Source: Pollenia angustigena (Eukaryota > Arthropoda > Insecta > Diptera > Polleniidae). From it: a stretch of DNA of 64,000 bases. How positions within the stretch are numbered: the stretch's first letter is position 1; the number at the start of each line of letters is the position of its first letter. The stretch lies in assembly GCA_930367215.1 (NCBI GenBank), contig OV884057.1, positions 200,063,621 to 200,127,620 on the forward strand, in the 5' to 3' direction. A program made the position numbers and the translations under genes. Below, piece by piece: positions 11,060-22,042 of the stretch. The notes below the pieces were generated by a model. The model made no database searches. It saw only the letters and a list, made by a program, of their open reading frames with translations, and was not told the origin of the DNA.

Positions 11060-11440
11060 CGTTAATCAAAAACTCACTTTCGCTTCGCGATGGACAGTGG
11101 CACGCTGGTGTTTGGGCTGAAGCTCGCCGGAAATGGGGGGTTCGTGTCCATCTACTCGCACATACACAATTTTATTCGTGCCAAAATCGAAGGATGTAAA
11201 TGAAAAACCGAAGCGAAATAAAACAGACAACATTAAACAAAAACGACCGTTGATTGAAGATAAGAAAACTTTTCCCGCAGTTCTCGACATGACTGAACTC
11301 GAGTCTTCAGGACCAGATGGTATTGTCCTGGACAGGCAGCCCACCCCATATGACATTTTGCTGTCATCCGTGGCACTACTCAATGCCTGAAAAAGAATTG
11401 TTTGGGAGTAATGCCCCAAATCGTTACTCACCTTTTCGCT
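11060..11440. other. GC-richer island with unassigned coding-like frames
   Basis: Base composition changes sharply here from the AT-rich surroundings. A plus frame (11133-11390, 85 codons) and a minus frame (11066-11431, 121 codons) overlap. I recognise neither product. The plus product contains SGPDGIVLDRQPTPYDILL and the minus product contains HEPPISGELQPKHQRATVH. The island is probably a fragment of a transposon open frame rather than a host exon, because no splice context or conserved family is visible. The strand is undecided. Confidence 0.35.
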
Positions 11441-11644
11441 ATACGCGTGTTACCTTTCAACCATCTTTAATTAATTTAAAACATTTTAATTTGTTTTCTA
11501 TAACTTCCAAAAAAAAAATTACAATAAATGTTTATTTCTTATTACTCTACTAAACTCTAACAAAAGTTACAATAAAAATAATGTCAAGGTCTACAATAAT
11601 AAGAATTTATAAATAAAATAGTATATTTAACAGAAATACTATTT

Positions 11645-11760
11645 CTTTACTTTTTTTTTTTTTTTTTTTTTTATTTATTTCAAATTTTATTATAAAATAT
11701 AACAATATTACAATTTCACCTCAGCGCCAGATTGGCATTAGAGAGGCTTGTTGGCAAAAT
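11645..11760 (-). mobile_element. Possible 3' end of a minus-strand retroelement
   Basis: A run of about 20 T (about 11650-11672) followed by TTATTTATTTC reads on the minus strand as an AATAAA-rich end with a poly(A) tail. The body next to it is unrecognised, so this is only a candidate tail. Confidence 0.3.
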
Positions 11761-13630
11761 TTAAACAAAAGAATTTCAATATATTTATAATAAATTTTAA
11801 TTTACAAATTTATATGTATTTCAAACATACCAATTAACGTTATATCAGAAGCTCATCAATATGTTGAGATAAAAAATTTTTTAAGTTATTTATTAAGTTA
11901 TTTATTATTTTACGAATTACAAACAAAATGAAATTATATTTAAGTGAAGCTTACTTAAGGTAACCAGTTATTTGTCGTATTATTTATTTCAATATTGATT
12001 CATTACGTCAGGTGTTTGAATGATAAATCCGGTATTTTCAAAGTTTTCCCTTTTTATTTATTCAAATATTCAATAATAGATCCGGTAATAAAGGACAGAT
12101 TATATGAAACAAAGCTCTGACGTACTTCGAGTTTAACTTCAGAATTTTAAATTAACAATTAGTGTTTAAGTTTGAATTTCCTTAAATTCAGTTTACCTAT
12201 TTAGAGATAGTTTAAATCTTTAAATTTGGTTTAAATATTTAAATTTAGTTTATATACCTACCTTTAGCTTAATTATTTAAATATTCGGAATTCGACTTTC
12301 ATTTTAATCAAAATTTTATTTTATGGCTTCTAAATGAAATCCAGTCTATATACTTGAAGTACGATTTCAAAATAAATTAAGAAAGTAATTATTAATTTCA
12401 GTACCTTATCTTTGAAGTAATTATCAATTTAAAACGAATTTTAGATAATAAATTGCAAATCTATTTACATTTAGTTCAATCGTATTTCCCTTATTTATTT
12501 ATTTTTTTTTTTTTCTTTTATTTAAATGGTTTGTTGGGGTTTTAATTTTTTTTTTTTTTTACTTAACTCAAATTGTTTGCTGGGATGATTTCTAATTGTT
12601 ATTTACGTGTATCATTTGTTATTATATTTTTCCATTTTTTTTCATAATTATTTTTCATAATTGTTTTTCTTCAAAAAAATTCAAACTTCAATATTATTAT
12701 GGAACTGTTCATTTCCCCGTAAAATTAATTTTCGAATGTCATTAGCAAAACGATAAAAAAAAAGGAATGGACAAAAATCTCTACAAATTGGTTTAAATTT
12801 TTCTCGTCAAATTTTGTATTCCAAAGTTGAATCAGTGTCAAATCCAACTGGCACTAATGAGCATAACCAGATTTAATTTAATCAGATTATTATCAAAAAC
12901 GAATATTGAAATTTGACCCGTCATTGGTACTTAAACTTAAATTTTAAATTTATAATTAGGTTTTTTTTTTCTAAATTCCGCCAAAGTGTTGCGATTAAAT
13001 GTAATCTTTAAGTTGAGGTCAATTATATTTAAAGGTTTAAAAACACAAGTATTCGATTCAATAAGTGGAAGAATTTCAATTCAAATTTTTAATTTCGACT
13101 TCCAATTAAGATTCCAAAATTTAAATTTCGAACTCAAATTCAAAGCTAATTTGGGTCAACCAACTTAAATCCATTTTTGTTTTCAGATTTACTTTAAATT
13201 TGTATTAAGGATTCGAATCAGATTAAGAATTTAAAAAAAAAACGTCAACTTAAGATTCAATTTAAATTTAAGCGTTACAATTTAAGTTAAGTATTTAATT
13301 TTGGTTTAGTTATTTAACCGGAATTTATTTAAAAGAAACAAAAATTACGAATTTTGTTCAATTAAATACCCGAACTCAATTTAAGGATTCAGAGTTCAAT
13401 TTACGATTTGCAATTCAAATTTGTAATTTAGATGCAATTCTAATCGGGTATAAAATTTAAATCTTGATATCCGAGTTAGATTAAGTTTTTAAATAAAAAT
13501 TTTGTTTTGAATTTTAAGTATTCAAATTGGGAAGTTAAAGTACGATCAATATGTGTATGCTTATAAGAATTTGTTAATTTATGTACCACAGAACTAATTT
13601 AGCTATACTACGTCATTTTTGGTTACATTC
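11761..13630. other. Very AT-rich stretch, no gene seen
   Basis: Degenerate AATTTAAATTT-type low-complexity sequence and several T tracts (for example about 12506-12515 and 12547-12560) dominate. The short frame at 12986-13168 is a translation of this low-complexity DNA. Confidence 0.5.
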
Positions 13631-13917
13631 GGCTAGCAATAACTAATTATTTGGTAAGCAATAACTAATAATTCGGTAAGCGATAACTAATTATTCGGTT
13701 AGTGATAACTAATAATTAGGTAATTAATAACTAATAATTCGGTTAGCAAAAACTATTCATTTAACTAGCAGTAACTACTTATATAGTTGGTAATAACCAA
13801 TTATTTAGTTAATAACTACTTTTCTAGTTCGTAATAACCAATTATTTAGTTAATAGCTACTTATCTAGTTGGTATTAATCAATTATTTAGTTAATAACTA
13901 CTTATCTAATATTTTAA
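13631..13917. repeat. 22-bp minisatellite
   Basis: About thirteen consecutive units of 22 bp (some shortened to 19 bp) follow GGTTAGCAATAACTAATTAT-like consensus. The first six units start GGTTAG or GGTAAG, and later ones start AGTT. The late part alternates a 22-bp and a 19-bp unit, giving a 41-bp higher-order period. Confidence 0.85.
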
Positions 13918-14329
13918 TTATTTAATTATTGATCTATTTTAGTTGTTTCCTAAAATATTTATTGAATATTCATTAAAAAAAAGTAATTTAAAATTTTATT
14001 AGACCGTTCGTCCAAAAAAAAACAATATATTTTCTTTTCAATTAATCCTTGATGTGTTTATCCAGTTAGGGTTAAGTTTATTTATTATGATAAGTTTTTC
14101 AGGGGATAATCATTAATTTAAATATTTCAATTTTCGTTCCTCTTCTCTTTCCGTTAAATCTTGGTTTAATCAGTTAAAATTCGTGAATATATTTAGATGG
14201 GAATTTTGTTATATTTTAATAATGGCCGACGGTTTCGGATATCTCCGACTCACTAACTTATTTTTATCATTTGAATTTAATTCTATATAATCATTAACTG
14301 TAATTAAATTTTGATTAAAGAAACGATTT

Positions 14330-14935
14330 TACCTATCCAATTGATAGTTCATTTATCAAATTGATAATCAGTTCACTCTACCAAAAACCCGATACACGAT
14401 TTCAAAAATCGATGCTACGGGGACAAAAATCGATGATCAATTAACCAAAATCCATGACCAATTTACAAACCGATAATCAACTTACAAAATCGATGATCAA
14501 CTCAGCCAATTGATGATCAATTAACAAAAAAAAATTCAATGTAAAAGTGAAACTGATAATCAACTTAAAAAAATCGATGATCAATTAACAAAAATTTAAT
14601 GTAAAAGTGAAACTAATCATCACCTTGCAAAAATCGATGATCAATTTACAAAAATTTAATGTAAAAGTGAAACTAATCATCACCTTGCAAAAATCGATGA
14701 TCAATTTACAAAAAAAAAAATAGAAAATCAATCAACAATTAATTCAATGTTAAAGTGAAACCGACAATCAATTTACAAAATCGATGATCAATTCAGCCAA
14801 TTTGTGATCAATTTACCAAATTGATAATCCATTTATGAAACTGACAATCAATTCACAACACTGATGGTCAATTAGCACGATTGATGATCAATTTACACGA
14901 TTGATGATCAATTTACACGATGGATGATCCGCCAA
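14330..14935. repeat. ATCGATGATCAATTTAC minisatellite
   Basis: The word ATCGATGATCAATTTACAAA and variants recur roughly every 20-24 bp. Within 14530-14720 a longer ~59-60-bp unit (AATTTAATGTAAAAGTGAAA plus the core) is repeated two to three times, nearly identically. No coding capacity. It lies about 400 bp after the 22-bp array, with AT-rich sequence between. Confidence 0.85.
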
Positions 14936-16686
14936 AAAAAAAACGAAAAATCAATTTAAAACCTTGGGGGTAGAAATGATTATATTAACGTCAATGAAAT
15001 TCTCATGAAATGCACTTAACAAATTTTGAGCATTATATTAACTAATGGATAATTATTAATGTTTACTAATAATAATTTAGAATACTAATTTGGGTACATG
15101 TACTTGCCAATATGTAGAATATACTTGGTGAGGACTACATTGGTGGAGCAGGTTATTGGAAAATCTGCCGTTGAGCTGGTTGTTGTTGTTATTAATTCTT
15201 TAACAACCATTGAGACGGAACATTAAATATCTGTGGTTGCCGCTGCCATAAGATTTTTCTGCTGCTGTTGTTGTAGAGAGGATCGACATATATCTCCCTC
15301 GGAATTCACTCGTTACCGTTGCCTTTGTGGCGGTCCTTTAGCATGTAAAAATGGTGTTAGATATTCCATAAGTTGATTCGGATTTAGTGTCGTTCGTTAA
15401 AGGATTTGTGGTAGCTCGGTCTGCTATTGCTACACTGCGGAATTGTTATCGTGTCCTTGGTCAGTTTAAGGATGAAAACTTCTTGCCTCCGTCAGCTTTG
15501 CTGAGGAGTTGGTTGTCACTATTGTGAGGGCGGCTAATTCTGACTGTGTATGACGATTCAACATTGTTTGTTGGTGTTAGTAGGGCCACGTGGTTTTTTT
15601 TCGTTCGTCCGTTATAACCAAGTGAAGCGGGATTTTTTTTCCTTTTCTTTTTTTGTTTGTTAAGGGGGTAGACGAGGTAAAACACACGTTTGTGAGTTTA
15701 TGGCGAAGTAAAAAAAAACTGTTCCAAAAGCTTGCACGTTGTCTTGGAGAGGTCTGTGACCGAGGTTCCTTAGAGGTTATGGACGTTGCCTTGTAGCCCA
15801 CGCGACTGTGCCACACGTGTTGCCTCAATGGCAGTAACGTTTGAGGTTATGGATTTTGCGGCGGTCGGGTGTAACTGGACTTTAAGGTACCATGTCCCCG
15901 CATTGAAAGCACAGCCTAAAACAAATTAATTTGGTTAACTCTACTCATAGGTAGCCTCGTATTGAAATTTTCGGGTCATAATCTTACCGCGTTTTTTCAG
16001 TTTTGGTCGGTTCTACCTATTTTCCTTTTTCTCCTCGAACAAGTTTCATTATTAAAACACCCCGACTTTTCAATTTACTCGGTCACTTAACACTCAATTC
16101 ACCAAATCTTTCCCCCTTTTTCTTTTTTTGTTGTTCTATTCTATTCTATTTTAAAACCACTTCCACTGATTTAAATTCTTTGACTGACACTTGTTGAATG
16201 ACTTTAAAAATTTTCTATACCCACGCTGAATACACAAATTCAATTATCAAGGCGAATTGGCTAGGGTCGTATTTCGTTCGTATGTTTTTAGGGTTGTATT
16301 TTCCCGCACTTGAACAGTGATGCCACTCGAAGATGAATATCCATCTTCGTTTTTTTTTTTTTTTTGTAACGTAAAATAACCGCTGAATTTAAATCAACCA
16401 CAGTGGCCGTCACACTGTAGTGAAAAAATGACTTGGGCTGTTGTGACTTGTGACCACAGATATAGGGCCTGTTCGGAAATGCATTGCTGCGCTGCATCTG
16501 ATCCGCATATGTGATTAGTTTGTGATGCTCATGTAAATTAGCTGATACTAATGCTTTTTATTACGCAGTTTACGTTTTTGACACTTTGTGAATCAGCCAA
16601 TTTTGTGATGCAAGTTTAATATTTCTTTGCGCATCATTTGCTTTGCAGTTGAAAGAGCAAAAAAGAACCAACAAGTTCCCTCTAAT
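14936..16686. other. GC-richer unassigned stretch with fragmentary frames
   Basis: From about 15100 to 16000 the composition is less AT-biased. A stop-to-stop plus frame from 15372 (about 50 codons, containing VSFVKGFVVARSAIATL and ENFLPPSALLRSWLSLL) looks coding-like but lacks a start and matches nothing I know. Overlapping minus frames (15461-15828) are equally unassigned. A GGGCCTGTTCGGAAATGC sequence at 16467 resembles a transposon terminus, but no partner was found. This is most likely old retroelement or transposon sequence. Confidence 0.35.
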
Positions 16687-17480
16687 AGACTCTAATCCGC
16701 TCAGGACAATGTATGTGTAATTTTATGTTTCTAGGTCCAATATAAACGATTATTAAAAAAGTACCATTCACTCAGGAAATTGTAGGTTTAAGAACAGTTA
16801 AATAACAAAAAAGTACCAAAAACCACCTGTTACTGATTTTCATTAACTTAACACATTGCATGTTAAATTTTCTGTTTCAAGGTCCAATACTAACGAAAAT
16901 TAAAAAAGTACCAGATAAAGAATAAAGAGGTATTAAGAAGATCCCTCTATCAGATATTTGTTCACTCAGGACCTTGTATGTTAAATTTTATGTTTATTAG
17001 TCCATACTAACAAAAATTCAAAAAATAAAGAGTTAAAGAACAAAAAGTCCCAAAAAGCCCCTCTTACAAATCCTCATTCACTCAGGACCTTGCATGTTTA
17101 ACTTTATGTTTTTAGGTCCATTACTAACGAAAATTCAAAAGTACCTGTTGAAAAAGAAAAAGTTCCCTTTTATGGATTCTCATCCGTTAAGAAACTGGCT
17201 GTTTAATTTTATGTTTCATGGTCCAATATTAACGAATATTAAAAAAAAGCACCAGTTAACGAACGGAAAAGTACCAAAAATATCCCTCTCACAAACTCGC
17301 ATTCACCCAGGATTTTTTATATTTAAGTTTATGTTTCTAGGTCTAATACTAAAGGAAACTCAAAAAGTACCAGTTAAAGAACTAAAAAATTTCCCTAAAA
17401 GAGATTTATCACTCAGGACAATTTAGTTTTGTATATATTAGGTTTCCGAATTTACCCGTTTTGACCCTTTTTAGTAACGT
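16687..17480 (+). repeat. ~110-120-bp tandem array, block A1
   Basis: About six diverged units share CACTCAGGACCTTGCATGTT, TTTTATGTTTCTAGGTCCAA, TACTAACGAAAATT, AAAAAGTACCAGTTAAAGAA and a CCCTCT(C/A)ACAGATT block. The array ends with a distinctive tail (about 17405-17478, GGTTTCCGAATTTACCC) that recurs after the second array at 18600-18690. Tandem units within a larger repeated module suggest a DINE-1/Helentron-like or satellite-bearing element. Confidence 0.8.
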
Positions 17481-17586
17481 TACAATTTCATTTATATAGA
17501 TAAACAACATTTATTTTTTGTTACCCTTCACGTTTCACTAAAATCACGATATTACTTATTACATAAATATGGAGTTGTTTCATTTA

Positions 17587-17813
17587 CTTGAGGGTTACAC
17601 GATCAAGTTTTGCCATTTAAGTTTTAATACACTCACACTTTTTTACCAATTCACTCATACTGCTCTACTGAGCAAATTTTTCGTTTGTCTTTATAAATTA
17701 TCATCTTAAAAGTAAATTGCGTGCAGCCTACGTCACAGCCTAAAATTTTTGTTAATTTTGACAAACAGTATATGTAAAAGACTATCAAGAAATCTTGAAC
17801 GTGTAACTGCAGT
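17587..17813 (+). mobile_element. MITE family M, copy 2
   Basis: It begins CTTGAGGGTTACACGATCAA and ends CTTGAACGTGTAACTGCAG, inverted relative to each other. It has the same internal blocks as 6740-7080 and is shorter because of internal deletions. It lies between the two repeat modules of 16687-18950. Confidence 0.8.
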
Positions 17814-17934
17814 GTTAGATCTGAACCATTTTATTTGTTATTGAATAACAACATAATTATTGACATTTGGTAAGTTTAATAACTAAATAAAAAAATCTTT
17901 GAAAGGGGAATTGTTGCGTTTTGGTTTGGACATC

Positions 17935-18260
17935 CTCAATTGTTTTTTTTTTCTTTTTAGTTACTCAAAATCATGATTAGTGGACTTATCAGAAATTTCA
18001 ATTATTAAATTTTTTTCTTTATTTTATACGTTTCTTTATATAGAGAGAGTTATATTATTTACATACTCTACCAAACTGCGCGACGCACAACAACAAAATA
18101 ATTTTAAATCTGTCGAATATTTAGTTTTTATTTCGATAAGAAAACAATTTTTCTGCTTTCCTAAAAACTAACATTTTATGTAATAAGTCTCGTGTGTGCA
18201 CAGCCATTTCCAAGCAACAAGACAAAACTCAAAGCCAAAACAAAAAAAAAATCGGGCCTG
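17935..18260 (+). repeat. Module block B1 (paralogue of 18705-18950)
   Basis: It shares ACAACAAAATAATTT, CGAATATTTAxTTTT, CATTTTATGTAATAAGTCTC, TGTGTGCAC and AAAACTCAAAGCCAA with 18705-18950. Block B1 follows array A1 and precedes array A2, so the order A1-B1-A2-B2 shows duplication of a composite module. Confidence 0.75.
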
Positions 18261-18267
18261 ACAGATT

Positions 18268-18690
18268 CTCATTAATTCAGGACCTTCCATGTTTATTTTT
18301 TTGTTTCTAGGTCCAATATTAACGATAATTAAAAAAAGTTAAAGTTGTAGAACGAAAAAGTTTGAAAAATCTTCTCATATAGATTCTCATTCATTCACGA
18401 CACTGCATGTTTAATTAAATGCTTCTAGGTCCAATATTGACGAATATTAAAAAAGTACCAGTTAAAAACGGAAAGGTACTAAGAAGATCCCTCTCAAAGA
18501 TTCTCTTTCACTTTCATGTTTAATTTTATGTTCCAGGTCCAATGCTAACGAAATTTCTAAAAGAACCAGTTGAAGAACAAGAACATTTTCTAATAGAGTT
18601 TTATCACTCAGAACATTTTAGTTTTGGATATATAAGGTTTCCGAATTTACCCATGTTTACCCTTTTTTACCCCATAAACATTAGAGTTTC
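18268..18690 (+). repeat. ~110-120-bp tandem array, block A2
   Basis: About three units of the same family as 16687-17480 end in the same tail sequence (CCGAATTTACCC). Confidence 0.8.
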
Positions 18691-18704
18691 CAAAAATCCC
18701 GCCC

Positions 18705-18950
18705 TCAATTGTTTTTAGAGTTACATTCCTTAAATAATCAACAACAACAACAAAATAATTTAAAACCAATCAATCGAATATTTAATTTTCATTTAGATAA
18801 AAAATCAATTTTTCTGTTAAATAAAATGTTTCATCTATAAAAATAGTGTTTCGATTGCCTAAAAATTGCCATTTTATGTATTAAGTCTCGTGTGTGCACG
18901 GCCATTGCCTGAACAATCAAGATAAAACTCAAAGCCAAGTAGGAAAAATG
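18705..18950 (+). repeat. Module block B2
   Basis: Second copy of the block at 17935-18260. Past 18950 the similarity ends and a short unassigned frame (18948-19106) begins. Confidence 0.7.
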
Positions 18951-19211
18951 ACGGCGTCACAGAAAAAACGCAAAAATAAATCACATATCTGGCAACAATT
19001 ACTTTGCGTGAAATTTGAATGCAGGCATCCAAAAGTGCCACTTAGTAAAATGGTGCAATCAAAAGTTTCGGTTGGTACTATAAACGATATAGCTCCGTTA
19101 TTTTAAGGTTTTATGATAAAATTTCTGTACATATATGTTTGTTAACTAGTAATTTACTATTTTGCATTACCAAAAGTTAAGATTTTTCCTGCAACCAAAC
19201 AGCCTGCTGTG

Positions 19212-19212
<1 letters not shown>

Positions 19213-19262
<50 letters not shown>
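19213..19262. repeat. (AT)n microsatellite
   Basis: About 24 consecutive TA dinucleotides bounded by CATACA and GTATAA. Confidence 0.95.
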
Positions 19263-19266
<4 letters not shown>

Positions 19267-19282
19267 AAACTTATGTTCTTTC

Positions 19283-19520
19283 CAAACCAAGGTGAAGGGT
19301 TTATAAGATTCGGCATAGCCGAATATAGCACTGTTACTTCCCAATACAAAATTGTGGTTTGAGCGAAGCAGGTTTGTAAGGGAGAAATTTAAGAGTTTCG
19401 CTTACCATCTCGCTTACGGAAGGCATGCATTTTATATGGTGAATTCCCACTTTGAAGCAATACATTTTTGCACAAAAAGCGCTTAATTTAACGCATATAA
19501 AAATTGGTGAGTGTAGCTAC
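19283..19520 (+). mobile_element. TTCGGC-hairpin dispersed element, rearranged copy
   Basis: GATTCGGCATAGCCGAATAT at 19308-19327, followed by AGCACT, is the same hairpin end as at 41339-41372. The next block (GCAGGTTTGTAAGGGAGAAA, TTCGCTTACC, TTTATATGGxGAxTTCCCA, GAAGCAATACATTTTTG) matches 40772-40910. In the copy at 40700-41372 the two blocks occur in the other order. Confidence 0.65.
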
Positions 19521-19619
19521 ACTCACAATATTCTGTACGTAAAATTAACTGAAATTGTAATATAAAATAAATGAAACTTCAATTAAAAACCGGTCTACTT
19601 ATTTTTCATTTATTTTTAG

Positions 19620-20392
19620 CAAAAAGTTCATTTAATTTTTACTGTCAAAAATTCAACACCATATTCCGTAATATCAAATAAATATTCAGTTATTTTGTAA
19701 AATTTTACTGTCAAAAATTCAACACCATATTCAGTAAAAACAATTAAATATTCAGTTATTTTTTAAAATTTTACTGTCAAAAAATTGACCCCATATTCAG
19801 TAAAAACAATAAATTATTCAGTTATTTCATTAAATTTTCGTTTACTCCACAAAAGAGCTGAATTTCTAAAAAATACCAGACAGACACCTGTCCGCTTGTT
19901 TTTCATATAAGCGAGAGAGGGAGCATATTATTATTTACTTACCCTGATACACAAGTTTGTTTTGCTTTTGTTGTACAGACCACGTTGTTTACAGAAGAAC
20001 TCTCAATTATAAGACACCAGCAGCATGACCGATATGGCTTCGCAATTATTTTACTTTTAAAATTTTATGTATTTAACTAAATTATATTAACAAATAGAAA
20101 ATGGGTATTGCTTACACAAAACAAGCAATTCATTTTTTATAAATAAGTAAAAATTAATTTTTGGTAGTACAATTATATAAAATAACTGAATATTTAATTG
20201 TTTTTACTGAATATGGTGTTGAATTTTTGACAGTAAAATTTTATAAAATAACTGCATATTTATTTGTATTTACGGAATATGTAGTTAATTTTTTGACAAT
20301 TAATTTATATAAGATAACTGAAAATTCATTTGGTTTTACGGAATTCGTGGTTGAATTTTTGACAGTAAAAATTAAATGAACTTTTCGTTGCT
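19620..20392. mobile_element. Foldback-like element A: inverted arms of 66-bp repeats around a shared core
   Basis: The left arm (19620-19838) holds three ~66-bp units (TTACTGTCAAAAATTCAAC ... ATATTCAGTTATTTT). The right arm (20165-20392) holds three units of the same sequence in reverse complement, and both ends contain AAAAGTTCATTTAATTTTTA. The core (about 19905-20085, GCGAGAGAGGGAGC ... GACACCAGCAGCATG) is homologous to 27029-27205, inside a second element with different arms. Long inverted arms built of tandem repeats are the hallmark of foldback elements. There is no coding capacity. The in-phase frame at 20161-20379 is simply the 66-bp (22-codon) repeat. Confidence 0.8.
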
Positions 20393-21105
20393 TTAAATTA
20401 CATTTTTATTTAATTTATCATAAAGAAGAATTTAACTCAATCAACGGACAATATTAACTGCAACTGAAAATCAGTATTAGTATGTACTTAGTTTTTTGAA
20501 TAACTGTTAGAATCAGTCAAAAATAAATTTGCTTGGAATTTTAAATGTTTATTTATTTAAAAATGACTGAACGGAATATTTCTTAAATAAACTACAGTCC
20601 GTTACTGTAATAATATTGTGAGTGTATTAGATTTACCCACACAGAAAAAATGATTTTTCCAATTCAAACAAAAAATTTGTAGAATCAAACAATTTTTTGT
20701 CTGAAATCGGTCCTTTAACAAATTCGCATATGGGCAAATCCCAGAAACAGTCCACCAACCAAAAATTTTTCAAATGAATTTTTTTTAACGGAATATAAGA
20801 CTAATATTAGATGCCTAATTTCATTTTTATATTAAAAAATATGTATTTCAATGATCATCAATGCAATAATTTTTACCAAATCCTACCCCACTGCTGATTT
20901 TTTAATGTTATACGTGAATTAATCATTATTTTAGGTGATTTTTTTGCTTAAAATAGCACTTAGAGCAAACTTATCAAAATAAAAATTTCGTTAAAATTAA
21001 AGTTGATATTAATTAGTTAACAAATTAGTTTAAGAAATGCAATTCATAAAAATATAATTTGTTTTCTTAAAATAAATAAAATATAATAATAAAAACTACT
21101 GGAAA
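20393..21105. other. AT-rich spacer, no gene seen
   Basis: No frame, RNA gene or paired repeat was supported. ACACAGAAAAAATGATTTTT near 20639 resembles a transposon terminus, but no inverted partner was identified. Confidence 0.45.
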
Positions 21106-21661
21106 AACTGTAGCGTGCGTTACGTAGCGTGCGTCACAAAGGGTTCAAAGGCTTTTGTCAAAAAATCACAACATTTTTTGGCTGCAAATAAGTGCGTTTA
21201 GAATTCTTTTATACTCATCTTTCATTTAGGAATCAGATTTTGTATACCTTATCATGCAAAATTCGCTAAAAATTAGGAAAACGCACTTCAACCTTTGAAG
21301 TTACTTCCACTTTTTGTAGCGTGCGTCACAAAACTTTGTGATCAATTATTTCGCAACAAATATTTGCTAAGAAATTATGATATATGCCATTTGTAAGTAC
21401 ATATTAATGTCAGTAAATACTATATATAAGTTGAAGCTATCTTTTTTGAAAGACCAAAAAATTTGTATATTTCAATCAGAAAACGCGTGCGAATGTAGCG
21501 TTCGTCACGCAGGATTTGCCTATATTCAAAGAATTTATTTGCATTTTCTTTATTGAAAAAAACACCGATTTTTTCAAACAAATAATTTAACTGAATCAAA
21601 TAAAAAGTTTACTGAAATTCATATAAATTTCAAACAAATAATTTAGCTGAATCCAACAAAA
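21106..21661. repeat. TGTAGCGTGCGTCAC repeat zone
   Basis: TAGCGTGCGT(C/T)AC occurs twice in a row near 21111-21134, again at 21316-21329 and as a variant at 21496-21509, about 180-200 bp apart. This suggests a decayed tandem unit. A separate two-copy repeat (TCAAACAAATAATTTAxCTG, period ~56 bp) follows at about 21575-21665. Confidence 0.55.
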
Positions 21662-22042
21662 AAGTTTTTGCACAAGCAATGACGCGCACACAAGCAGGCA
21701 CTGTTGGAGAAGATGAAGCAGAGCAGAGCGGCCGGCTGGCTTTGAGACACATTTTTTTGTTGCAATCATTTTTGAACGAAGTCTTATTTATACACACAAT
21801 GTTTTTCTTCATCACTCACTGTTGCTGCATCCTTTCCTTTGCTAATGAAGAAGAAATGTAACCAAAAATGGCGGCAGACCGACTCGATATGTTTTTCGTC
21901 ATCATTTTATTTTTGTATTTAAAATTAAAATTTAAATTTAAAATTTTTTATTGAAAAATTGGAAGCATGTTTTCTAGTCTTATGAAACTTTCACAGACCG
22001 AATTTTATTACAGCATCATTATTTGTTAAGGTTTTATGCATA
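21662..22042. other. Spacer, no gene seen
   Basis: The overlapping frames at 21630-21815 and 21679-21861 show no recognisable domain. Confidence 0.45.

Noticed and set aside
13631..14935. CRISPR-like array
   Set aside because: Units are contiguous and diverged with no unique spacers, and the sequence is eukaryotic.
15461..15828. Overlapping minus-strand frames of 74-83 codons
   Set aside because: Lys-rich low-complexity translation and no recognisable domain. They conflict with the coding-like plus frame from 15372, which is itself unassigned.
19162..19362. Frames on both strands across the (AT)n tract
   Set aside because: Ile-Tyr repeats come from the microsatellite, not from a gene.
20161..20379. 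72-codon frame with a periodic peptide
   Set aside because: It is the translation of the 66-bp (22-codon) arm repeat of foldback element A. The opposite arm reads differently and no start context exists.
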